From the NCBI GenBank assembly GCA_963829955.1, contig CAWHKS010000002.1, forward strand, positions 147,526 to 211,525: a DNA stretch of 64,000 nucleotides. Direction: 5' to 3'. The position numbers and the translations under genes were made by a program. Within the stretch, counting starts at the first letter, position 1. Each line of letters opens with the position of its first letter. Under the pieces are notes generated by a model that was not told the origin of the DNA, did no database searches, and worked only from the letters and a program-made list of their open reading frames with translations. This stretch comes from DASTFY01 sp963829955. GTDB taxonomy: Bacteria; Actinomycetota; Acidimicrobiia; Acidimicrobiales; Ilumatobacteraceae. Of the stretch, positions 24,969 through 33,209 are shown piece after piece.

Positions 24969-26363
24969 ATGACTACTGCGCAGGAACCCGGTCTTGCCCG
25001 CTCTCCTGGCCTCAGCTACCAGGAGCTGCTGGACGCCGACACCCACGAGGTGCCGAAGGTGCTGCGGGAGCAGTCCCCGCGATTCCTCGGCGACGAGGAC
25101 GTCTCCATCGACCACTACATCTCCCGCGAGTGGTTCGAGCGGGAGAAGGAGCGTCTGTGGGCGCGGGTGTGGCAGATGGCCTGCCGGGAAGAGCACATCC
25201 CGAGGCCGGGCGACTACACGCTCTATGAGATCGTCGGGAAGTCGTTTCTCATCGTGCGGGTCGACGAGAGCACCATCAAGGCCTACCCCAACGCCTGTCT
25301 CCACCGGGGCCGCCAACTGAAGCAGTACGACGGCTGGTGCGAGGAGATCCGCTGCCCGTTCCACGGCTTCGCCTGGAACCCGGACGGCAGCCTGAAAGAC
25401 GTGCCCGCGGCCTGGGATCTCCCCCATGTCACGCCCGAGAACTTCGCGTTGCCCGAGGTGAAGGTGGGGACGTGGGGCGGCTTCGTGTTCATCAACCCCG
25501 ATCCGGACGCCGGTCCCCTCGAGGACTTCATCGGTGGGCTCGCTGATCACTTCGAGCGGTGGAACCTGACGGATCGTTACGTGCAGGCCCACGTGGCCAA
25601 GGAGATCAGGGCCAACTGGAAGATCGCCCAGGAGGCGTTCTGCGAGGCGTTCCACGTGAACGCCACTCATCCTCAGATCCTCCCGTACATCGGTGACACC
25701 AATAGCCAGGTGGACGTCTGGGACACGTTCAGCCGGGTCATCACGCCCGCGGCCACGCCGAGCCCGCTGCTCGGCTGGACGCCCGACGAGGAGACCATCC
25801 TCCGCTACGCACTCGACGTACGGGTCGACGAGGAGTTGTTCATCACCATCAAAGAGGGACAGACGGCACGGGCGGCCATGGCCGACGCCACTCGCGACCG
25901 CTGGCGGCCGGTTGTCGGCACGATGATCGACGAGTGGTCCGACGCCGAGATGGTCGACAACCTCGACTACACGCTGTTCCCCAACTTCCACCCGTGGGGT
26001 GCGTTCAACCGGATCGTCTACCGGTTCCGCCCCAATGGGGACGACCATCGCACGGCCATCATGGAGGTCTTCTTCCTGGCGCCCTTCAAGGGTGAGCGAC
26101 CGCCGCCGGCGCCCATCCACCGCCTCGGCGTCGACGAGCCGTGGACGGAAGCGCCTGAGCTCGGGGTGCTGGCCAAGGTGTTCGAGCAGGACACGTTCAA
26201 CATGGCCCGCGTCCAGCTCGGGCTGGAGAGCACCCGCAAGCCCGGGATCACGCTGGCCAACTACCAGGAGAGCAAGGTCCGCTGGTCCCATCAGCTCCTC
26301 GAGGAGTGGATGAGCGACGAGCCGGGCAAGGACGAGGCCGGCAAGCCCGGTCAGGGTGGGTGA
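24969..26363 (+). CDS. Rieske non-haem iron oxygenase, alpha subunit
   Basis: A 464-residue aromatic-ring-hydroxylating-type oxygenase. The Rieske cluster ligands are in ACLHRGRQLKQYDGW (C110, H112) and RCPFHGFAWN (C129, H132). The mononuclear iron site is in EAFCEAFHVNATHPQ (H229, H234), with a carboxylate expected further on. It lacks an adjacent beta subunit or reductase. Such single-alpha oxygenases act on steroids, terpenoid or aromatic acids. ATG 24969 is 11 bases from AGGAGG; an in-frame GTG at 24963 at five bases is equally possible. It is followed by a small coupled gene. Confidence 0.87.
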   Translation: MTTAQEPGLARSPGLSYQELLDADTHEVPKVLREQSPRFLGDEDVSIDHYISREWFEREKERLWARVWQMACREEHIPRPGDYTLYEIVGKSFLIVRVDESTIKAYPNACLHRGRQLKQYDGWCEEIRCPFHGFAWNPDGSLKDVPAAWDLPHVTPENFALPEVKVGTWGGFVFINPDPDAGPLEDFIGGLADHFERWNLTDRYVQAHVAKEIRANWKIAQEAFCEAFHVNATHPQILPYIGDTNSQVDVWDTFSRVITPAATPSPLLGWTPDEETILRYALDVRVDEELFITIKEGQTARAAMADATRDRWRPVVGTMIDEWSDAEMVDNLDYTLFPNFHPWGAFNRIVYRFRPNGDDHRTAIMEVFFLAPFKGERPPPAPIHRLGVDEPWTEAPELGVLAKVFEQDTFNMARVQLGLESTRKPGITLANYQESKVRWSHQLLEEWMSDEPGKDEAGKPGQGG

Positions 26364-26367
26364 TCGC

Positions 26368-26583
26368 ATGAACGGCGTCATCCATCCCTTCAGCCAGGCC
26401 CTCTACGAGCAGGACGGCGAGGGCAACGTGCTCGTGACGACCAAGGACGGCCGCGTCGGCCGGTACCGGCGGGACGGCTCGTGGCTCGACGGTGCACTCT
26501 TCGATGTCGATCCGCAGCTGTGCGGTTGGGTCGGCGGCCCCAAGGCCCAGCACCGACTGCAGAGCGAACCCAAGGTCAGCTAG
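26368..26583 (+). CDS. Small conserved-looking protein downstream of Rieske oxygenase
   Basis: A 71-residue protein, NGVIHPFSQALYEQDGEGNV, then VTTKDGRVGRYRRDGSWLDG, ending with CGWVGGPKAQHR. It starts four bases after the oxygenase stop, with a purine-rich stretch before the ATG. No domain is recognised. Its position suggests an accessory or assembly factor for the oxygenase. Confidence 0.6.
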   Translation: MNGVIHPFSQALYEQDGEGNVLVTTKDGRVGRYRRDGSWLDGALFDVDPQLCGWVGGPKAQHRLQSEPKVS

Positions 26584-26619
26584 CCCCGAGCTAGGTCAGT
26601 TCCAAGGCAAGGGAGAACC

Positions 26620-27549
26620 ATGACAGCGCGACCGTTCCGGTTCGGGGCGAAGTCGGTGAAGGCGACCTCGGCCAAGGAGTGGACCGATCTGGTCCGCCAG
26701 GCCGAGGACCTCGGCTACGCCAGCTTCTCGATGGACGACCACTTCGGGAACCAGCTGGCTCCGGTGCCGGCGCTGATGGCGGCGGCCGACGCCACGTCGC
26801 GGATCCTGGTCGGCACCCATGTGGCCGGCGTCGACTTTCGGAACCCGGTGCTCTTCGCCAAGGAGTGCGCCACGATCGACCTGCTGAGCGAGGGCCGCTT
26901 CACGTTGGGCATCGGCGCCGGATGGTCGGCCAAGGACTACGCCGCGGCCGGCATCACGCAGGATGATGCCGGCACCCGCATCGAGCGGCTGGGCGAGGCC
27001 GTGACGATCATGAAGGGCCTCTGGGGCGACGGCCCGTTCTCGTTCGAGGGCCGCCATTATCGGGTGGCCGAGAACGAGGGTGTCCCCAAGCCGGTGTCAC
27101 CCATCCCGGTGATGATCGGTGGGGGCGGGCCGAAGATCCTGAGCCTCGCCGCGCAGCAGGCAGACATCGTGGGCATCAACCCGAAGATCGTCGGCCGCGC
27201 CATCAACCCCCGCTCGATGGCCACCACCGCCGCCGACACGATGGACGAGAAGGTGGCCTGGGTGCGAGAAGCAGCGGGGGACCGGGCCGACGACCTCGAA
27301 CTGCAGCTCCAGGTCTTCGTGACCGCGGTGACCGACGATCCGCAGAGCGTGGCCGAGAAGCTCGGGCCGGCCTTCGGGCTCGACCCGGAGGTGATCCTCG
27401 CCGCGCCCTTCTACCAGGTGGGCTCGGTGGAGCAGATCACCGAGAACATCCAGGCCATCCGGGAGCGCTGGGGCATCAGCTACATCCTGTTCCAGGCCGA
27501 CGGCACGGTCCCGATGGGACCTGTCGTCGCCAAGCTCTCCGGGACCTGA
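26620..27549 (+). CDS. LLM-class F420-dependent oxidoreductase
   Basis: A 309-residue luciferase-like TIM-barrel oxidoreductase of the TIGR03621 type. FRFGAKSVKATSAKEWTDLVRQ is the N-terminal strand, with MDDHFG, ATIDLLSEGRFTLGIGAGW (phosphate/F420-binding segment) and IPVMIGGGGPKILSLAA. It closely resembles the gene at 30786 (shared FRFG, AEDLGY, FAVDY/VAGVDF, GIGAGW). It probably reduces or oxidises a catabolic intermediate with F420; substrate is unknown. Directly follows the Rieske unit on the same strand. Confidence 0.85.
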   Translation: MTARPFRFGAKSVKATSAKEWTDLVRQAEDLGYASFSMDDHFGNQLAPVPALMAAADATSRILVGTHVAGVDFRNPVLFAKECATIDLLSEGRFTLGIGAGWSAKDYAAAGITQDDAGTRIERLGEAVTIMKGLWGDGPFSFEGRHYRVAENEGVPKPVSPIPVMIGGGGPKILSLAAQQADIVGINPKIVGRAINPRSMATTAADTMDEKVAWVREAAGDRADDLELQLQVFVTAVTDDPQSVAEKLGPAFGLDPEVILAAPFYQVGSVEQITENIQAIRERWGISYILFQADGTVPMGPVVAKLSGT

Positions 27550-27585
27550 CTCCGGAACCTGACCTCCGGAATCTGATCGGTCAGC

Positions 27586-28368
27586 TCAGCCCTCGAGCAC
27601 GCGTTGCGTCGCCGCGAGCACGGCGCGGGCGCGGTCGGCCGGATCGGGGAAGGCCTGCATCAGCGCCTGCGACCGCAGCTCGACCGAGACCGGTACGTCC
27701 GGGACCCTGACGAGCGTCTCGCCGAGCGGGAGCTCCCCCTGCCCGGGGAGGAGTCGCCCGTACAGGGCCTCGTCGCGCAGGCGGGCCGGGGTCGGGTCGT
27801 CGAGCCGGTTCGCGGCGTCGGCGAGCTGCAGGTAGGGGAGCAGCTCGCGCGGCACGTCGACCAGGTCGGCCGGACCACCGCCGGAGCGGGCAAGGTGGAG
27901 CGTGTCGACGAGAACGCCGGCACTTGGTGAGTCGACCTCGTGCACCACGCCGAGGGCGTCGGCCAGGGTGGCGATGGTGAAGATGGGGAGGAACTCGAGC
28001 ACGATCCGGACACCGGCCGGCTCCGCCCGTCGGCAGAGGTCGCCGTAGCGGTCCACCACGGCGGCCCGCGAGGCCGGACCGCTGGCCACGAGCACGTGTT
28101 GCACGCCGAGCTCGGCCGCGGTGTCAACCAGCGCGTCGCCCGGATCGGTGCTCCGGCCGAGGATCACGGGCTCGATGTCGAGCGGGATCAGGCCCGTGGC
28201 GTCCAGGCGGGCGGCCACCTCCCGAGTGGTGGCGTCGGTCCAGGTGTCAGGATCGAACCAGAGGCCCACAGCCCCGTACCCGCTGGCCGCGGCGACGTCG
28301 ACGGTCTCGGCAGGCCCGATGTCGAGAACCGTGCCCGCGGCCAGCGACACCAGTCGATCGGCGGCCAT
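27586..28368 (-). CDS. Sugar-phosphate isomerase/epimerase-like TIM-barrel protein
   Basis: A 260-residue AP-endonuclease-2-fold protein. Metal-site motifs are visible as VLEFLPIFTI (Glu), GVLVDTLHLARSGG (Asp, His) and VSVELRSQALM (Glu). GTG 28377 is an alternative start; ATG 28368 gives the typical short N-terminus. It lies 16 bases after the acyl-CoA ligase stop on the same strand, so it is probably cotranscribed with the ligase and lipoyl genes. Substrate could be a cyclitol, keto sugar or ring-opened intermediate. Confidence 0.75.
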   Translation of the reverse strand: MAADRLVSLAAGTVLDIGPAETVDVAAASGYGAVGLWFDPDTWTDATTREVAARLDATGLIPLDIEPVILGRSTDPGDALVDTAAELGVQHVLVASGPASRAAVVDRYGDLCRRAEPAGVRIVLEFLPIFTIATLADALGVVHEVDSPSAGVLVDTLHLARSGGGPADLVDVPRELLPYLQLADAANRLDDPTPARLRDEALYGRLLPGQGELPLGETLVRVPDVPVSVELRSQALMQAFPDPADRARAVLAATQRVLEG

Positions 28369-28384
28369 GTCCCCCACGGAGAAC

Positions 28385-29929
28385 TCAGCCCCCGATGGTG
28401 CGGGCCGAGTCCCAGTACGGCGCGCGAAGGGCCCGCTTGTTGATCTTGCCCATCGTGGTGCGGCCGACGGTGTCGACGATGTCGACGGTGCGTGGGCACT
28501 TGTAGCCGGCCAACCGCTCCCGGCAGTAGGCGACGAGGTCGGCTTCGGCCGGCGGCCGGGAAGGGTCGGCCGCCACGACGAGCGCCTTCACCGCTTCACC
28601 CATCTCCTCGTGGGGCACGCCGATCACCGCGACATCGGCCACTTCGGGGTGCTCGATGAGGACCTGCTCGGCCTCTGCCGGGTAGATGTTGACGCCGCCC
28701 GACACGATCAGGTCGCTGAAGCGGTCCGTGATGTAGACGTAGCCGTCGTCGTCCACGTAGCCGATCTCGCCCAGCGTGAAGACGCCCGGGCGTAGGTGGG
28801 CGTCGGCCGTCTTCTGCGGATCGTTCGGGTAGACGACCCCCCGCCCGGTGGCATCCTCGAAGTAGATGCGACCTTCGGTGCCCGCCGGTACCTCGTTGCC
28901 GTCGTCGTCGACGACGACGGAGGAGAAGGGCGGGATGGCCCGGCCGACCGAGCCGGGGTGCTCCAGCCACTCCTCGCTGGTGATCATGCAGGTCGTCCCC
29001 ACCTCCGTTGCGCCGTAGGCGTCGAAGAAGACAGGACCCCACCACTCGATCATCCGCCGCTTCACGTCGACCGGGCAGGCGGCGCCCGTGTGGCCCACCC
29101 ACTTGACCGAGCTGACGTCGTAGCGGGCCCGCACCTCGTCGGGCAGGGCCAGCAGGCGCACGAAGTGAGTGGGGACCATCACGCTCGTCTCCGCGCCGTA
29201 CGTCTCGATGGCCTGCAGCACGCCCTCGGCGTCGAAGCGGCCGAGGACGACGATGGGGATCCCGACGGCCAGCAGCCGGACGCCCGACAGCGGGCCCGTG
29301 TGGTACATCGGCCCGATGACGAGGTGGGTCCCGTAGGCCGCGAACGCGTTCTTGGCCAGCGCCCCGACGTGCTCGGTGATGCTGGAGCCGCCCGCGAACA
29401 TCGTCGGCGGGAGCTCGACGCCCTTCGGGCGCCCGGTCGTGCCGGACGTGTACATGAGGTTGGGGCGGGGAGGGAGGTCGACCGGCGGCTCGTCGGTGGG
29501 GGCCTGCGCCAGCCACTGGTCCCACGCCGTGAGGCCCGGGAGCTCAGGGCAGCGCCAGCCGATGACCAAAGGCACGCCGGCCTGCTCGGCGGCCGACAGC
29601 CCGGTGGTCACCGTCTCGGGCCCGACGAACAGGGCAGCCGCGCCGGAGTCCGAGAGGATGTAGGCGAGCTCGTCGGCGTTGAGGTGGAAGTTGGTGGGCA
29701 CGGTCGAGACGCCGGCCAGCAACCCGCCCAGGTGGGCGAGGACGGTCTCGGAACTGTTCTCGGCGAACACCGCGTAACGGCGATGCGGCCCGAGGTCGAT
29801 GGCGTGAGCGCCGTTGGCCACCCGGTTCAGCGCCTCGTCGACCTCCGCCCAGCCGAGAGCCACACGGTCGTCTCGCAGCGCGACCTCGTCGGGGCGCTCG
29901 ACGGCCAGCCGGGCGGCGGTGAGAGCCAT
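28385..29929 (-). CDS. AMP-dependent acyl-CoA ligase
   Basis: A 514-residue ANL-superfamily ligase. LMYTSGTTGRPKGVE is the P-loop (A3), DAYGATEVG the A5 motif, GYVYITDRFSDLIVSGGVNIYPAE the hinge/A8 region, and VGRTTMGKINKRALR holds the catalytic A10 lysine. It activates a carboxylic acid to its CoA thioester, probably a fatty, steroid-side-chain or aromatic acid. A stand-alone lipoyl domain lies ten bases upstream on the same strand, an unusual partner for this enzyme class. Confidence 0.88.
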   Translation of the reverse strand: MALTAARLAVERPDEVALRDDRVALGWAEVDEALNRVANGAHAIDLGPHRRYAVFAENSSETVLAHLGGLLAGVSTVPTNFHLNADELAYILSDSGAAALFVGPETVTTGLSAAEQAGVPLVIGWRCPELPGLTAWDQWLAQAPTDEPPVDLPPRPNLMYTSGTTGRPKGVELPPTMFAGGSSITEHVGALAKNAFAAYGTHLVIGPMYHTGPLSGVRLLAVGIPIVVLGRFDAEGVLQAIETYGAETSVMVPTHFVRLLALPDEVRARYDVSSVKWVGHTGAACPVDVKRRMIEWWGPVFFDAYGATEVGTTCMITSEEWLEHPGSVGRAIPPFSSVVVDDDGNEVPAGTEGRIYFEDATGRGVVYPNDPQKTADAHLRPGVFTLGEIGYVDDDGYVYITDRFSDLIVSGGVNIYPAEAEQVLIEHPEVADVAVIGVPHEEMGEAVKALVVAADPSRPPAEADLVAYCRERLAGYKCPRTVDIVDTVGRTTMGKINKRALRAPYWDSARTIGG

Positions 29930-29939
29930 CAGCGCAGCG

Positions 29940-30173
29940 TCAGGTCTCGATCTCGCCGATCGAGGCGCCGACGTCGTACGTCTCGCCCTCCTCGCCCGTG
30001 ATGCGGATGACGCCGCTGGCGGGAGACTCGACGTCGTTCTCGACCTTGTCGGTCTCGATGCGGTAGAGCACCTGGCCCTCGGCCACCTGCTCGCCGTCCT
30101 GGACGAGCCACTCGACCAGCGTCCCTTCGGACATCGAGACCCCCAACTTCGGGATGTTGATAGGAACGCCCAC
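29940..30173 (-). CDS. Stand-alone lipoyl/biotinyl-attachment domain
   Basis: A 77-residue protein consisting of a single lipoyl-domain barrel. INIPKLGVSMSEGTLVEWLV is the first half-motif, the hairpin IETDKVENDVES holds the attachment lysine in the classic E-T-D-K-V setting (lipoylation rather than biotin, which uses MKM), and ASGVIRI follows. The upstream GGGAGGAG supports the GTG at 30173. It is coupled ten bases ahead of the acyl-CoA ligase. No E2 acyltransferase, E1 or E3 is nearby, so it may work in trans with an unlinked dehydrogenase. Confidence 0.8.
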   Translation of the reverse strand: MGVPINIPKLGVSMSEGTLVEWLVQDGEQVAEGQVLYRIETDKVENDVESPASGVIRITGEEGETYDVGASIGEIET

Positions 30174-30209
30174 GGTCTCTCCTCCCGTCGTCCGGCCTTG
30201 CGAGCCTAC

Positions 30210-30232
30210 TTTATGGATACTCACTCTATAAA
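30210..30232. promoter_or_regulatory. Imperfect palindrome before the lipoyl-ligase operon
   Basis: Arms TTTATGGA (30210-30217) and TCTATAAA (30225-30232) pair with one mismatch across a seven-base spacer. It is 37 bases before the lipoyl GTG and is the most AT-rich segment nearby, so it likely overlaps the promoter. Its size suits a TetR-family dimer, and two TetR genes lie at 31850-33184. Confidence 0.45.
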
Positions 30233-30236
30233 CGGA

Positions 30237-30773
30237 TCAGGAACGGCTGGCCGGGTCGCCCAGCGAGCGGGCGATGTCGAAGATCGACGGATCGCCCGTG
30301 GTCCACGTGACATCCAGCTGGCAGCGGGCAATGCGCCAGCCGTCCGCCGTGCGCACGACCGTGTTCGTGTAGAAGCCGCCGAGGGTGCACCAACGGGTTC
30401 CGCCGGGAGGAACGGGCGGTCCCGCCGGCTGGCTGAGCTCCACGAGCCGCTCCGCGCTGAACCAGTGCTGGGCGTGCATGTTGCTCACGCACGTGGCGCG
30501 GTCGTCGGTCTCGAACGTCACGACGTGGTTGGTGGAGAGGTGCTGCGTGGCATCGAAGTTCCCGTTGGTGGCCCGGACCTTGGTGGCCCACTCGTGTGGT
30601 GACATCTTCACCGCGGGCTGACCCCGCCAGCCTGAAAAGTCGAACTCGCACGGGTCGGTGAAGCACCGCGCGTACAACGCCCAGTCGCGCCGGTCCACTC
30701 CGGTGGCGTACTGCACCACGACGTCCACGATCGCCTGGCGGTCCAACAGCCGCCGGAGTTCCTGCTCGTCCAT
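30237..30773 (-). CDS. SnoaL-like / NTF2-fold protein
   Basis: A 178-residue NTF2-fold protein. LLDRQAIVDVVVQYATGVDRRDWALYARCF is the opening helix pair with the typical Asp, then WATKVRATNGNFDATQHLSTNHVV and GGFYTNTVVRTADGWRIARCQLDVTW. It belongs to the SnoaL_4 group common in steroid and aromatic catabolism islands. It lies 12 bases after the LLM gene stop on the same strand. Confidence 0.75.
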   Translation of the reverse strand: MDEQELRRLLDRQAIVDVVVQYATGVDRRDWALYARCFTDPCEFDFSGWRGQPAVKMSPHEWATKVRATNGNFDATQHLSTNHVVTFETDDRATCVSNMHAQHWFSAERLVELSQPAGPPVPPGGTRWCTLGGFYTNTVVRTADGWRIARCQLDVTWTTGDPSIFDIARSLGDPASRS

Positions 30774-30785
30774 CGGATGTCTTGA

Positions 30786-31760
30786 TCAGTTCCCGGCCAG
30801 GCGGGAGACCACCGGACCGAACTCCTCCATGTTGCGCTGGGCGATCGTGACGTAGCTGATACCGAGCTCGTCGCGGCGCTGCTGCAGGGCTTCACAGATC
30901 CCGTCCACGGTGCCGATCAAGGCGTGGGGGTGGACAGCCAGCTCCTCCGGGGCGACACCGAACCGGCCCGCCATGGCGGCGGTGGTCTCTCCCGGCTCGT
31001 CCGTCACCGCGGCGAAGTACGCGGCGACTTCGAGCTCGACATCGTCGAACCGGTCACCGGCGCCTTCGCGGATCCAGCCGATCTTCTCCTGGGTCTTCTC
31101 GAGGGTGGCGCTGACGACGCTCGCGGACCCGAGCGTGCCGGTGGCGTTGTTGAAGTTGAGGCTCACGATGTCGGCCAGGCGCCCGGCCGTGCGGAGCACG
31201 CGTGGAGCGCCCCCGCCGATCATGATCGGGGGCGGCGTCTGGACGGGGAGGGGCCGGCCGGCGAAGCCCGAGGCGTGGACGTACTTCCCGTCGATGTTCA
31301 GCGGTTCGCCGGTCCAGTGCGCGCGGATGAGCGCCACCGTCTCCGCCAGGCGCTCGATGCGGACACCGGGCCGCTCCATGGGGATGCCGAGGCCGTCGTA
31401 CTCGGCGGCTACCCAGCCGGCGCCGAGGCCCACCTCCAAGCGACCCTCGGTGAGGAAGTCGATCGTGGCCAGCTCCTTGGCCAGGACGTTGGGGTTGTGG
31501 TAGTCGACGGCGAAGACCCGGCACCCGACGCGCAGGTCCGTCGTGACCCCTGCGGCCGCCATCATGGCGGCGATCGGCGCCACGTCGACGGGGCGGTGAC
31601 CGGTGGAATCGGAGATGTCACCGGGCCCGAAGTAGTGGTCCGTCGTGAAGAGCGTGCAGTAGCCGAGGTCCTCCGCCCGGCGGGCGATGTCCAGCCACTC
31701 TTTACCCGAGCTGACCGTGAAGGCCTGTAACCCGAAGCGGAACGGTCGAGTGCTCGTCAT
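30786..31760 (-). CDS. LLM-class F420-dependent oxidoreductase
   Basis: A 324-residue TIGR03621-type F420 enzyme. FRFGLQAFTVSSGKEWLDIARR, TDHYFGP, FAVDYHNPNVLAKELATIDF, GLGAGW and PIMIGGGAPRVLRTAGR are visible. Nearest homologue in the window is the gene at 26620. Together with the coupled SnoaL gene and the following lipoyl-ligase unit it forms a minus-strand catabolic block. The substrate is not evident. Confidence 0.85.
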   Translation of the reverse strand: MTSTRPFRFGLQAFTVSSGKEWLDIARRAEDLGYCTLFTTDHYFGPGDISDSTGHRPVDVAPIAAMMAAAGVTTDLRVGCRVFAVDYHNPNVLAKELATIDFLTEGRLEVGLGAGWVAAEYDGLGIPMERPGVRIERLAETVALIRAHWTGEPLNIDGKYVHASGFAGRPLPVQTPPPIMIGGGAPRVLRTAGRLADIVSLNFNNATGTLGSASVVSATLEKTQEKIGWIREGAGDRFDDVELEVAAYFAAVTDEPGETTAAMAGRFGVAPEELAVHPHALIGTVDGICEALQQRRDELGISYVTIAQRNMEEFGPVVSRLAGN

Positions 31761-31849
31761 GCCACGGCTCCTGCTCTGTTGGGCCGCGGCAGTCTCGCGC
31801 AGCGCTCAACACTCGGTCACACGAGGATCACCCGAGGATCACGCGACGG

Positions 31850-32482
31850 TCACACGTCCACGGTGACGGGCCCCGGTGCGGCCGGGGCGATGATGCGCTC
31901 GGCCAGGGCGGCCGTTTCGGCGAGGAACCGTGCTCGCCCGAGCCCGCGGAACACAGCGTCCTGGGTGAGCCAACAGGCGGCCCCCGTCTCGAGGAGCGAG
32001 ACGAGCCCGACGGCCATGACCCCGACGTCGGCCGCGGCCAGCCGGCGAGGCGCGGCGGAGCGGATGGCCCGGGTGAAGATGTTGACCTGCTCGATGCGCG
32101 TCTCGCGCCGGAGCGCCTCGATCGTCATGTCGAGCCCGGACGAGCGGGCGAAGAAGACCGTGGCGCCGAGCCGGTGCTCCTCCAACCACTCCATGCTCTC
32201 GGTGACGAGACTCGAGACCCACTCGGGATCGTCGGTCTCCCGCGTCAGGCGCCGCACCTCGGCCAGGTACTCGCGGGTGAAGGACTGCAAGCCCTCGAGC
32301 AGCACCGCTTCCTTCGACGGGAAGTGGTAGTAGACCGCCGCCGCGGTCATGTTGGCGGCCGCCGCGATGTCAGCCACCGTGATCGCCTCCGCGGGATACG
32401 TCGCGAACAGGCCGATGGCGGCGTCGATGACAGCCGAACGGCGGGACGGCCGGTGCGCGGGCCGGCGAGGTGAGTTGTTCAC
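31850..32482 (-). CDS. TetR-family transcriptional regulator
   Basis: A 210-residue regulator. The N-terminal HTH is at about 14-60 (SAVIDAAIGLFATYPAEAIT, VADIAAAANMTAAAVYYHFPSKE), followed by an all-helical ligand domain. The HTH segment HRPSRRSA-V/I-AAI is shared with the divergent TetR at 32540, so the two are probably paralogues. GTG 32482 is the natural start. It may repress the catabolic block to its left or its own divergent promoter. Confidence 0.85.
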   Translation of the reverse strand: MNNSPRRPAHRPSRRSAVIDAAIGLFATYPAEAITVADIAAAANMTAAAVYYHFPSKEAVLLEGLQSFTREYLAEVRRLTRETDDPEWVSSLVTESMEWLEEHRLGATVFFARSSGLDMTIEALRRETRIEQVNIFTRAIRSAAPRRLAAADVGVMAVGLVSLLETGAACWLTQDAVFRGLGRARFLAETAALAERIIAPAAPGPVTVDV

Positions 32483-32492
32483 GGTCGCGATC

Positions 32493-32512
32493 CGGTCCAG
32501 ACTATTCGACCG
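32493..32512. promoter_or_regulatory. Inverted repeat between divergent TetR genes
   Basis: CGGTC and GACCG arms (32493-32497, 32508-32512) flank AT-richer CAGACTATTC in the 57-base gap. Placement between two divergent TetR genes makes it a candidate autoregulatory operator. The arms are short, so the call is weak. Confidence 0.4.
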
Positions 32513-32539
32513 CGCCCGGTTAGGTCGGGAAGGACACCG

Positions 32540-33184
32540 ATGGCTGACGAACACCAGAGGTCCGCCCACCGTCCGTCGCGCCGCAGCGCCATTGTCAACG
32601 CCGCCATCACGGTGTTTGCCAGGCAGGGGTTCGCCGACGCCAGCATCCAGACGGTCGCTGCCGAGGCGGGCGTGGCGCCGACCGCCGTGTACTACCACTT
32701 CGCCGGCAAGGACGAGCTGTTCGAGGCGGCGCTCCGGCAGGTGCTGACGTCGATGTACGAGGTCGTCGTCGCTGCTCGTGCCGACGACGACCCGGGCGAT
32801 CCGGAGATCCTCGGTCACGTCATCGCCGCCGTGTGGCGGTGGTTGGAGACGAACCCGGAGGCCGGCGCGCTCGTCAACCACCACCTGCCTGGCGCGACCA
32901 CCCGGGCGCGTGCGCTCCAAGACGAGTTCGAGAGCCTGCACGTCGCCCGCGCGTTCGCCTACATCTCGCCGCCCATCCCGCCTCGCAACCGGCGCTCCGC
33001 GGCGGCCCGCCACGCCAGCGAGACCCTCGCCGCGCGGACGTTCATCGGTCTCGCCACACTCGTCCACCCCATGCGCGCCGGTGAAGGCCCGCTGAACACC
33101 CACTCCGATCGCACCCTGCTCACCGGGCTGATCGACGTGTCGACGCGGATCCTCGACGTCGCTGACGATCGTCAGGTCGCCTGA
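32540..33184 (+). CDS. TetR-family transcriptional regulator
   Basis: A 214-residue TetR regulator. The HTH reads SAIVNAAITVFARQGFADAS, IQTVAAEAGVAPTAVYYHFAGKDE. The C-terminal helices (MYEVVVAARADDDPGDPEILGHV onward) define the ligand pocket and dimer face. It faces the acyl-CoA dehydrogenase on the opposite strand and may respond to a CoA ester or free acid from this island; that is inference from position. Confidence 0.85.
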   Translation: MADEHQRSAHRPSRRSAIVNAAITVFARQGFADASIQTVAAEAGVAPTAVYYHFAGKDELFEAALRQVLTSMYEVVVAARADDDPGDPEILGHVIAAVWRWLETNPEAGALVNHHLPGATTRARALQDEFESLHVARAFAYISPPIPPRNRRSAAARHASETLAARTFIGLATLVHPMRAGEGPLNTHSDRTLLTGLIDVSTRILDVADDRQVA

Positions 33185-33209
33185 ACGGCGTCCGAGAGTG
33201 TGAGAGGTG

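Noticed and set aside
24018..26381. Very long minus-strand open frame across the Rieske gene
   Set aside because: It is antisense to a clear Rieske oxygenase; only its last 276 codons encode a real SDR.
27549..27575. Thirteen-base near-repeat CTGACTCCGGAAC / CTGACCTCCGGAAT between convergent genes
   Set aside because: Too short and imperfect to call a functional repeat or terminator.
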